A DNA stretch of 64,000 nucleotides from Paraburkholderia panacisoli (GTDB lineage: Bacteria > Pseudomonadota > Gammaproteobacteria > Burkholderiales > Burkholderiaceae): the NCBI RefSeq assembly GCF_008369935.1, contig NZ_VTUZ01000015.1:124001-188000 (forward strand), read 5' to 3'. Below are positions 35,401 through 41,665 of the stretch, piece after piece. A program made the position numbers and the translations under genes. Every line of letters begins with the position of its first letter. Position 1 is the stretch's first letter. The notes under the pieces are model-generated. The model did no database searches. It saw nothing but the letters and a program-made list of their open reading frames with translations, and had not been told where the DNA came from.

Positions 35401-37014
35401 CTGCGACGCCACCTCCGTGGCCTGGCCTTGCGCGACGCACGTTGGCAGCGCATCGGCAGCCGGCTCCGCAAGCGCCGTCAGCGCCGCGTGAGCCTCGTCC
35501 AGATTGGCCGGTGCGACGACCGCGCGGTGATCGTGCCACTGACGGCGGCGCGCCGCGCCGGCGGCGAGTGAGATCCAATCCGCGCCGGCCTGCAAGCGCG
35601 CGAGATAGCGCGCCGCGAGCGCCGCCAGCGCGCCCGGTGCGCGCGCCGTAAGTACGAGCGGCGGCAACGGCGCATTAGCTGGCGTCGGCGCCTGCGTCAT
35701 GGTTGCGTTCGATGCTTGCGGCTCGACCGCTTCCGTCACGATGACGTGCGCGTTCGTTCCGCCGAAGCCGAACGAGTTGATGCCGATCGTCAGCGGAGCA
35801 TCGCCCCGTTCGAGCGGCGTGAAGCGATTGACGACGCGCAGGCGGCCGCCGTCGAAATCGATAGCGGGATTGGGTGTGTCGAAATGCAGCGAGCGCGGCA
35901 CCGCGCGATGCTTGAGGCACAGCACGGCCTTCAGCAGGCCTGCCATGCCCGATGCGGTTTCCAGGTGACCGATGTTGGACTTGACCGAGCCGATCAGCAG
36001 CGGATCAGCCGCGGCACGGCCGCTCGACACCGCCTCGATCAGCGCGCGCGCCTCGATCGGATCGCCGACCGCGGTGCCGGTGCCATGCGCCTCCAGGTAG
36101 GCGAGCGAGCGGGGATCGACAGCGGCGCGCTGATAGACCGAGCGCAGCAGCTCCGCCTGCGTGGCCGCGGCCGGCACGTTGATGCCACCGTGCGAATGGC
36201 CGTTCGAGTTCACGCCCGATCCGGCGATGACCGCGTGGATCGTATCTCCGTCCGCCAGTGCCTCATCGAGCGGCTTGAGCAGCACGAACGCGCCGCCTTC
36301 GGCGCGGACATAGCCGTCACCGGTCGCGTCGAACGCGCGGCAACGGCCGCGCGGCGACAGCATCGACGCCTTCGAGAAACTGACGAAGCCGAACGGGTGC
36401 AGCAGCAGATTGACGCCGCCGGCCAGCGCCATCCCGGTCTCGCCGGACTGCAGCGCCTGGACGGCCTGATGGAGCGCGACCAGCGACGACGAGCACGCGG
36501 TATCGACCGCCATGCTCGGACCGCGCAGGTCGAACATATAGGACACGCGATTCGACACGATGCTGAGCGTGTTGCCGGTCGCCGAGTAAGGATCGATCGA
36601 ATTCAGATCGTCCAGGATGCGGTTGCCGTAATCCGTGGCGGCCACGCCGACGAACACGCCGCAATCGCGGCCGCGCATCGCGGCCGGATGCACGCCGGCG
36701 TCCTCGAATGCTTCCCACGCGAGTTCCAGCAGCAGCCGCTGCTGCGGGTCCATCTGCGTCGCTTCGCGCGGCGAGATGCCGAAGAACCCGGCGTCAAAGC
36801 CCGCGACATCGTTCAGGACGCCCGCGGCGAACGTATAGGCCTTGCCCGGTTCGCGCTTCGCCGGATGCTGATGGAACGCCGTGCCGAAACGCTCGTGCGG
36901 AATGGCGCTGACTGCGTCGCGTTCATCGCAAAGCAGTTGCCAGAAATCGTCGGGCCCCTCGACCCCACCGGGAAAGCGACATGCCATCCCAACAATTGCG
37001 ATTTTTTTCTTCAT
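29392..37014 (-). CDS. wcbR: Highly reducing type I polyketide/fatty-acid synthase (WcbR-like)
   Basis: The start MKKKIAIVGM follows the previous stop by one base. The 2540 residues hold one complete module. KS about 1-425 (C174 in DTACSSS, H310 in EAHGTGT, H350 in KSNIGHLE). AT about 540-830 (S631 in GHSVGE; YAFHS suggests malonyl). DH about 900-1180 (H932 in LADHVVDGGVAFP; D1102 in HPALMDSGF). A methyltransferase-like region about 1240-1565 (VLEIGAASGD). Pseudo-KR about 1590-1770. ER about 1785-2105 (HGGAGGVG). KR about 2130-2330 (GGTGGLG; Y2280). ACP about 2410-2485 (S2442 in GMDSLMG). No thioesterase. A single full-reducing module should work iteratively and give a saturated chain handed to another enzyme. 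Confidence 0.93.
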   Translation of the reverse strand: MKKKIAIVGMACRFPGGVEGPDDFWQLLCDERDAVSAIPHERFGTAFHQHPAKREPGKAYTFAAGVLNDVAGFDAGFFGISPREATQMDPQQRLLLELAWEAFEDAGVHPAAMRGRDCGVFVGVAATDYGNRILDDLNSIDPYSATGNTLSIVSNRVSYMFDLRGPSMAVDTACSSSLVALHQAVQALQSGETGMALAGGVNLLLHPFGFVSFSKASMLSPRGRCRAFDATGDGYVRAEGGAFVLLKPLDEALADGDTIHAVIAGSGVNSNGHSHGGINVPAAATQAELLRSVYQRAAVDPRSLAYLEAHGTGTAVGDPIEARALIEAVSSGRAAADPLLIGSVKSNIGHLETASGMAGLLKAVLCLKHRAVPRSLHFDTPNPAIDFDGGRLRVVNRFTPLERGDAPLTIGINSFGFGGTNAHVIVTEAVEPQASNATMTQAPTPANAPLPPLVLTARAPGALAALAARYLARLQAGADWISLAAGAARRRQWHDHRAVVAPANLDEAHAALTALAEPAADALPTCVAQGQATEVASQVAFVYAGNGCQWAGMGKQLYAQDPVFRAALDEVDALWRADGNASLVAAMCDGVSAEWLAATENAQPLLFAMQVGITRVLSARGVQCDATLGHSVGEIAAAWASGALTLAEAVRVIRFRSGAQALTRGAGRMAAAGVGEAAAREWIERLGLAPTVEVAGTNSPEAVTFAGSPHALEAIGAALAGAGHFFQMLDLDYAFHSSHMDVIEPVVRDGLADLAPRDGHTRFVSTVTGDTLPGTALDAGYWWRNIREPVRFGDAIAHLANDRVRVFIEVAPHSILRTYVKQTLATLKLPGAVVPTLKRHHDSAEMLAHSILSAVAHGARVDLERFVPDAPRTVLPSYPWQREHHWIEQTVEGNGVVTRRVDHPLLGYRLHQHAFAWENQLDPQRVPMLADHVVDGGVAFPGAGYVEMALAAARTFFGTADVALENVEIRMPVVFQPQHAKLFRLAIDPRTASFTIETHDRMSEGPWNLNVTGRLLESGNTLGPDSVADASVIARLQASPAMRGDTLYASTTAIGLSYGPAFRWVQAVHVSADEALADLEAPSDLGGAQALANYLLHPALMDSGFHPLFAVLGQDGAAPSEARAAFVPVQIGRVDFLRGDPVRRVLARVHRRSPHSIVASFEFLDPHGAIVARLSACRFRRVDLAGRRHGAPARFAYALEARPLQAGFTAGTLPPPAVLVERANAQVSSRENAAGRTRHLTEILPLVDVLAGLHALEALDALDAFSQPALPAHPNPQLVARLAQIVVEDGLAYFDGARLVRDDEACAAMPARDALWRDVLAASPAHVAELTLLAHVGAALPRVLCDAAPQGAALLSPTGRSLVEQYFDAGPTWAHTRAMLAACVTQAVATWTQTRRVRVLEIGAASGDVLQPLDCDVPAGRCEYTLAGPQQLIGVDTEGHAHVQTLPFTLDEPLFSRYRDTVPFDVIVVNRLLGEHPDPLSALTSIVERLAPGGIVVLADARRGRFADIVFGVAGREIAATAHGALTPATLVSLCERAGLVDIVRDTEQDLDLEGTPTFIVARKPVANARQEAASQGERRALQSSASDGERWLIAQNHADAFGTALAGELTLLGCCVESAPVRDAAVWSARQPAGRRSHIVFIAPHVSPNADGAAVMQAQRGGALALAALVRELDVAGVAERGRLCVVTRGGAPFAVDALPHPEQASLWGLGRVIANEYPALSMRLIDVDQTGEQPAQQLATALVGDDGEEEVLLACEGRYVPRMLPAAQAEQRGSMPGDPSAAVLAFDMPGSLRNLEWFALPARDLAPGDVEIEPAATGLNFRDVMYAMGLLSDEAVETGFAGATIGMELSGRIVRVGADVEGWAPGDAVLGFAPASFATRVVTRATAIARKPEHLSFEEAATIPTTFFTAYYALCELARMRRGERILVHGGAGGVGIAAIQIARHLGAEVFATAGSDEKREFIRLLGADHVLDSRSLAFADEILKRTNGEGVDIVLNSLAGEAMVRSIDTLRPFGRFLELGKRDFYENSQIGLRPFRNNISYFGIDADQLMGVLPALTTRLFEAVMEMFANGALHPLPYRAFPAARAEEAFRYMQQARQIGKVLVTYPSGTPAPTRGVTQPTLQLDPQAAYLIVGGTGGLGFATARWMVARGARHLTLASRGGALDTVMQAEADRWRDQHGVTVSVVACDVTDAAALARLIDAIEGRGTPLKGVLHSAMRIDDGLLRNLDDARFAAVLEPKVAGAWNLHRATQRCELDFFVLYSSATTYLGNPGQGAYVAANSFLEALVAHRRAAGRPATFMAWGPIEDVGFLARHSGTREALQARIGGASITSDEAMAALEHALANGAAGEAVVRLDWRAISRGMPASQAHRYMALRTGGAAETTGEDGVLLAQVRALPTAEALALVEAALRSQIARILHMSPERIDLDRSVLDLGMDSLMGMELGMAVEESFGVKLSIMAIAEGATVHTLAVRIVDMLDERGDAGGEAADEMEAALVARHASDDEARAMLELKQDQAQDQKNQGAAPCKSTPALAE

Positions 37015-37015
37015 C

Positions 37016-38551
37016 TTAATATTCGGCGTGTGCTGCGTCCTCGCTTTGCGATTCAACACGGATGCCGACGCTTTTCTGCGTCATCGCGCGCTGGATTGCA
37101 AAGCCGAGGTTCTCGACATGAATGCCCTGTTGTTCGCCGAAGCGTTCTCCGAAGTTCCGCCAAATGAAATAGTCACTCGTGGCCGGCGTGGCTCCGAGTG
37201 CATCGAAAACTCGTGGTAACGCGGGAACGTGGTCGCCGTAGAAACAAAGTACGGTTGGCCGCGCCCGCTCGCGCAGAAAATCGGTCAGCTTTCCGATCAT
37301 CCTGTCTGCATTTTCGACATGCCGCAGGTACGCGGTAAGGTCCCGCCAGCGGCTGTCGTCGCCGAGGGTGTGTCTCGACGTGGATTCGCCGGATGCGACC
37401 GACTCCAGATGCAATGGGCCGTGGTTTTCCATCGTGATTGCCAACGCGAATACCGGCTTGTCATCGCTGCGCCGCAGCTCCGCGATGATGGCGTCCGCAA
37501 CCGCCGCATCCCCGACATACGGGCCGACTCGAGCCGCTTCTCCAAAATCGCGGATGTCGATAAACCGGTCGAACCGCATCTGCCGGAATGCCCTGTCCCG
37601 GCCGAAGAAACTCGCGTAATACGGGTGGATCGCGAGCGTCCGGTATCCGCCTCGCTTGAACCATCCTGCTATGGATGCGCATGCGCTGCGCACGAACATG
37701 TACGGATAGAAGCGGGCGTAGCCGAGCGCCGTCGACGGCAAGCCGGTCAACATCGCGAACTCGCTGCGCATCGTATTCGCGCCCCATGCCGGCACCGTCA
37801 GGACGCCATGCTCGAATGCCTCACGCCTCGCTTTGTCGAAGTTCGCGTACGAATCCGGCAACACATGAGCGCTTAGGCGGCGGGCATCGAAATAGGATTC
37901 GCTCTGCACCACGATCACGTCAGCACGCGTGCCCGGTTGCCCGCTCGCAAACGGACCGTGCGCAACGGCACGCGCGAACGCGCGTCGCTCGGCGCGACGA
38001 AAGCCGTTGATCAGATATGCAACGAATACTGCGAAAAATCCGCAGCGCCGCTGGTCTTCCATCGGATCGAGCGTCAGCGGCACCCGGTTCGACAGCGCAA
38101 AACAGATTGCCAGACAGCCGGCCGCCACTAGCGCCGCCATGGCGCGCACATGCACGCCGATCGGATTCTCGATGAAAAATCCAGTCACGGCGATGGCCAC
38201 GCCAATCACAATGACCAAGGTCTTTCCGAGGCTTAGAAACGGCAAATATAGGCGGGGATGCGAAAAGACCTGGCTGAACAAGCTCAGGTCGGTAAAAACG
38301 AAGGGTTCACGCAGCGATTCGAATTTTGCATTGCTCACGACCGCGAGCAGTGCAATCAAAACGATGGCGACGCCGATGGAGAAAAACGGCCTTGCGGTGA
38401 TCGCAATCCCGCAGCCGCCCAGCACGGCCACGGCTGCCAAGTGCAATGACACTGCCGCTGCGGGACGGTACGAAGCTCGGGGAGTCGGTACCGCATCGAC
38501 AGCAAAAGAAAGCGCGACGGCGGCGGCCGCGACGACTGGCCAATACGGCAC
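37016..38551 (-). CDS. LtaS/MdoB-type sulfatase-fold membrane transferase (wcbQ position)
   Basis: GTG start directly after the wcbP stop (TAAGTG) with GAGGAG seven bases before. The 511-residue protein has about five membrane helices in residues 3-155 and then an extracytoplasmic sulfatase-fold domain. Metal and nucleophile residues of LtaS-like enzymes are visible: VVQSESY (E218), GANTMRSEF (T260), MENHGP (H377) and FYGDHVPAL (D440, H441). Relatives transfer phosphoglycerol or phosphoethanolamine from phospholipids to glycans or lipids in the periplasm. Here it could add a phospho-headgroup to the lipid made by the operon or to the capsule. Confidence 0.85.
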   Translation of the reverse strand: MPYWPVVAAAAVALSFAVDAVPTPRASYRPAAAVSLHLAAVAVLGGCGIAITARPFFSIGVAIVLIALLAVVSNAKFESLREPFVFTDLSLFSQVFSHPRLYLPFLSLGKTLVIVIGVAIAVTGFFIENPIGVHVRAMAALVAAGCLAICFALSNRVPLTLDPMEDQRRCGFFAVFVAYLINGFRRAERRAFARAVAHGPFASGQPGTRADVIVVQSESYFDARRLSAHVLPDSYANFDKARREAFEHGVLTVPAWGANTMRSEFAMLTGLPSTALGYARFYPYMFVRSACASIAGWFKRGGYRTLAIHPYYASFFGRDRAFRQMRFDRFIDIRDFGEAARVGPYVGDAAVADAIIAELRRSDDKPVFALAITMENHGPLHLESVASGESTSRHTLGDDSRWRDLTAYLRHVENADRMIGKLTDFLRERARPTVLCFYGDHVPALPRVFDALGATPATSDYFIWRNFGERFGEQQGIHVENLGFAIQRAMTQKSVGIRVESQSEDAAHAEY

Positions 38552-39346
38552 TTAAAGCTCCTCGCGCGGAAGATAGGACAGCCTGCCGAGAATTGCGTCC
38601 GCAACCTTCGCCGGCAACAGGCGCAGCAGTTTCATGCCAAACGCCAAACGAAACGGAAACGCAATTTCGACGTTGCGCCGGGCAAGGTTGTGCTGGATAT
38701 GTAGCGCGGCCTTCTCGGCGGACCACATGTATGGCTTGTTGCCGGGAAACACGTCGCTCATGGCGGTCTTGACGAATCCTGGCATGATCACCGACAGCGC
38801 GACATGGTCTCGCGCCAGAATGGGACGCACGGAATCGCAGTAGGACATGAGTGCGGCTTTGCTTGCGCAATAGGCGGGAGAGATTGCCATTCCTCTGAGG
38901 GCGGCCAGCGAACTGACGACGGCAATCTGACCGCTTCGGCGCGAACGCATGCGCTCGATGACCGGCAGCACCGTATGCAGCGCGCCGTAGAGATTCGTAT
39001 CGATAACACCGGTGGTACGGTCGATGCCTTCCCAGTCATCGGCCGACTGGAGCGTACTGGCGACGCCGGCGTTGGCGATCAGCAAATCGATTGGGCAGTG
39101 CTGGTCGAAATCGAACACCCACTGCTGAATCGCGGCCGAATCGCGCACGTCCAAGCAGCCGATCACGACTTCGGCGCCGCGCGCGCGGCATTCCGACGCG
39201 ATGGACTCCAGTCGCTCGGGATTCCGGCCAATCAGGCCTAGCGTGATATTGGGCGCGGAATAACATAACGCGAGGGCACGCCCAAGTCCAGCGCTACTGC
39301 CCGTAATAACAACCCCACGCTCCCCGCCCGCGCTTACTTGCCCCAT
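38552..39346 (-). CDS. wcbP: Short-chain dehydrogenase/reductase (WcbP-like)
   Basis: The 264-residue protein has the classical SDR set: ITGSSAGLGRAL (cofactor loop, about residues 14-25), IANAGVAS, the catalytic Ser in VVSSLAAL and YCASKAAL (Tyr and Lys). The C-terminal extension (about 205-264) is hydrophobic, as in membrane-associated 3-ketosphinganine-reductase-type SDRs. It is the first gene of the operon; its stop touches the next gene's GTG. A reasonable role is reduction of the 3-keto group left by the alpha-oxoamine synthase; that is inference. Confidence 0.85.
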   Translation of the reverse strand: MGQVSAGGERGVVITGSSAGLGRALALCYSAPNITLGLIGRNPERLESIASECRARGAEVVIGCLDVRDSAAIQQWVFDFDQHCPIDLLIANAGVASTLQSADDWEGIDRTTGVIDTNLYGALHTVLPVIERMRSRRSGQIAVVSSLAALRGMAISPAYCASKAALMSYCDSVRPILARDHVALSVIMPGFVKTAMSDVFPGNKPYMWSAEKAALHIQHNLARRNVEIAFPFRLAFGMKLLRLLPAKVADAILGRLSYLPREEL

Positions 39347-39967
39347 TTCAAACAGTATTGTTTTTCCATCATTTCTAAATGGACTTTGTTATTTCGTCAG
39401 TGCAGTCCATGCAACTGCAAAATCCCAAACGCTAAACACACCCTGATATTCCAATCAGGCAGCGGACGGGATTGGCAGCTGATGCACTTCGCTTTGGTGG
39501 TTTGCGCGTCAAGATTAATATTTTGGCGCTATCTTACAGTATTACGCGAACTTGCCAACTCGCCAGGAGCGCCAACGCGATCCATTTTTTTCAAATTCCC
39601 CACCTCGATAGACGCGCACGTTGCCTGGGCAAAACGGCGAGCGAGGGAACACCGACGTTTTGAAAACAAAATCGGCGGCTAACGACGGCGTTTCGGTGAA
39701 CTTTTGCCGAGATTTGAGCCATTCCGTCCGTTGTTATCTTCACGCCCCCAATATTCGGTAATTGGCAAGCCGCTCGTCGCGAGTAGAACGCCGAGTCGGA
39801 TGTGTCGTATTTTCGGCACATGCGCACTGTTGGCTTGCTTTCGACTTTCCTTCCTGCCCTTGGCATTCGCCCTTCGCCAAACCGCCACCTCATGATTACA
39901 AGGCATCTCCGCGAGGTTGCCACCTGCTTCACCGTAGGTTGCCCCTGGGCCGGAAAGACCGTCTGAA
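39347..39967. other. Promoter/leader region of the wcb-type operon
   Basis: This 620-bp stretch is AT-rich next to 39346 (many T-runs around 39340-39420) and should carry the operon promoter. No convincing gene: the frames here are shadows or extensions of the neighbouring glycosyltransferase fragment. Confidence 0.5.
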
Positions 39968-40247
39968 TCAGGTGCGTTTGCGTGTGTTTCCTTCTTGCCA
40001 AATCCAATAGAGAACCATTTCAAAGCCCACGCACACGGTCAAGCTAAGGCGAATCAGAAAATAACGTCCCCGGCGCAAAGCCATCAGGACGGCTACAAAT
40101 GAATAAAATAACGTGACGATTTCACCCTCCAGCAGTACGGGGTTGATGCGCGGCACGACCGACCGATACGCTTCCTTACCCTTCGGCATTCAATGATAAT
40201 CGGCGAAACAATACGGGGTTATCGGCAAAATCATCGCGATGTGATAG
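39968..40247 (-). pseudogene. GT2 glycosyltransferase C-terminal fragment
   Basis: The peptide KGKEAYRSVVPRINPVLLEG...FLIRLSLTVCVGFEMVLYW parallels the end of the intact glycosyltransferase at 41666-43135 (KGKHGYRAIVPRINSTLLAG...). Upstream, IAMILPITPYCFA matches IAMFLPMAWYYFA, but about 13 codons between are deleted and a TGA interrupts. It is a decayed partial duplicate 1.4 kb from its intact relative. Confidence 0.85.
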
Positions 40248-40565
40248 TTGTCCCTTATGGCTTTCAGGGCGCTTCGCACCCGTCCCTTTACCCTGCGCGG
40301 CTTCTCGCCATTGTGCTCGTTGACCGGCGCCGTGCCTCGGCGACTGTTCATATGGAATCAATTTCGACGGCTATCGCATGATGGCTCGTATCGACGCCGC
40401 AGGGCACAGCTCTTTACCCGCAACGGTCATGACTGGTCCGCACCCCCGCCCAAACTGATTGCCGCTTTCTTGCGGCTGCCCGTCAACAATGCTTGGGTCG
40501 CGTCGGGAAGGCGTCCATGCCATTAAGTATGAGGCGGCGTCCGGAGGTACAGGGACAAATCCACC
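40248..40565. other. No gene seen
   Basis: A 318-bp stretch between the glycosyltransferase fragment and the prophage remnant. No coding sequence or clear site was found; an upstream remnant of the phage operon may lie at its right end (GGAGGTACAGGG near 40545). Confidence 0.45.
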
Positions 40566-40859
40566 ATGTCACTCATCGCCACCTTCCTTACCGCGCATCT
40601 GACGGCTATCATCTCGTGGCTCGTCGGCATGGTGGGAGTGCTCTTCGGTGTGTTCCGCCATCAGCAGGCCCAAGACGGCGACCGCCAAGGCCGCTGGGAC
40701 CAGTAGAGGGCTCAGGCCTCGGTGGCCGTAGGTAATGCTGCGGCGGCGCTCACCTCGCAGCAGGACGCACCCAACAAGGCACAGGCCGATCAGCAGGCAG
40801 TTGCCGATGCCAACGTCGACGCGGAGCTGCAGCAACTCAGCGCGCTCCGGAAGGACTGA
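40566..40859 (+). pseudogene. Prophage lysis-region protein interrupted by an amber codon
   Basis: ATG at 40566 opens a frame of 97 codons with a membrane segment (FLTAHLTAIISWLVGMVGVL) followed by a Gln/Ala-rich helix. A TAG at 40704 (codon 47) splits it; the same frame resumes as AQASVAVGNAAAALTSQQ and ends at TGA 40857, two bases before the next ATG. This fits an inner-membrane spanin/holin-associated phage protein that has suffered one nonsense change. Confidence 0.55.
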
Positions 40860-40861
40860 CC

Positions 40862-41065
40862 ATGCGCCTTCTGATTGTCCTCATAGTCGCGGCGCTCGCC
40901 GGCAGCGCGCATCATTGCCCGCCGCCCGCGTCACACGTCATCGAAACGACATGCTCATGGCTGACGCAGATGACGGCCTCGAGCGCGGACACAACCGAAA
41001 CCGAGCGCGAGATCATCAGCTACGAGATCGCGCGCCATAAGAATTGCCCAAAGGAGACGAAATGA
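40862..41065 (+). CDS. Phage Rz1/lysis-type small exported protein
   Basis: The 67-residue product starts MRLLIVLIVAALAGSAHHC and continues with VIETTCSWLTQMTAS and IARHKNCP, resembling small lipoproteins beside phage lysis genes in Burkholderia. The lipobox position reads LAGSA rather than LAGC, so lipid attachment may be lost. The stop overlaps the next start (ATGA). Confidence 0.55.
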   Translation: MRLLIVLIVAALAGSAHHCPPPASHVIETTCSWLTQMTASSADTTETEREIISYEIARHKNCPKETK

Positions 41066-41412
41066 GTGCCTTGCTCAACTGGTTCGCCGCGGTGCGCTGG
41101 CGCATGTCGTTATCGCATTGCCTGGAAGGACTGCTGATTCAGATCCCGCTCGGACTGTTGTTCGACTTTCGAATCGGCGCGCTCGGCGTAGTCGTCTGGT
41201 ATTGGTCGCGCAAGAAGCTCGAGATGGAGCTCGAAACCTTGCGGCCCGAGGAGGCGCTCGCGTTTTCGCCACATGCCTATACTTGGGCGATCGGCTGGTT
41301 TCCGTGGCAGTGGGACGCCTACAAGGTCTTGGACGTCGCGCTGCCGACGATTTCATCGAGCCTCATTGCGCTCGCCGCGATCGCTTATCGTGGACCGCTT
41401 TCGCACTTTTGA
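41062..41412 (+). CDS. Phage-type membrane protein
   Basis: The 116-residue protein starts after AAGGAG and overlaps the preceding stop by four bases. It has hydrophobic segments at about residues 22-48 (GLLIQIPLGLLFDF, GALGVVVWYW) and near 92-110, with a charged middle (KKLEMELETLRPEE). It is probably the last gene of a prophage lysis cassette remnant; no head, tail or replication genes are nearby. Confidence 0.5.
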   Translation: MSALLNWFAAVRWRMSLSHCLEGLLIQIPLGLLFDFRIGALGVVVWYWSRKKLEMELETLRPEEALAFSPHAYTWAIGWFPWQWDAYKVLDVALPTISSSLIALAAIAYRGPLSHF

Positions 41413-41544
41413 CGGCCCTCACGCCGTGTTGCGGCACGCGAGTAGCCGCTCCGTTTCTCCGTCATGACTGGGCGCTTTCGGGTGCCCAGTGCAGCCCCTG
41501 CTTGTCGTTGCATTGATCTATGTGATCGATTTGCGCTGAGGCGG

Positions 41545-41632
41545 GGATGTCGCGAGCCCACAGAGAAGCGCGATGCATTGCGCGGCGGGAGCGCCGAGAA
41601 AGAACTCGAACTCGTGCTCGCGCGGGACGGAT
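41545..41632 (-). pseudogene. GNAT fragment (third copy)
   Basis: About 28 codons read REHEFEFFLGAPAAQCIALL, parallel to GEREFDYFLGVPPDACIAFL of the gene at 26403-27125 and the matching part of the gene at 16183. Nothing of the rest of the gene remains. It lies just downstream of the GT2 gene. Confidence 0.7.
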
Positions 41633-41665
41633 CGTGAGATTGGTCGACATATGCGACTCCCTTCT

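Noticed and set aside
39679..40023. 114-codon minus-strand frame beside the GT2 fragment
   Set aside because: Its beginning overlaps the GT2 shred in another frame and the rest has no similarity or structure.
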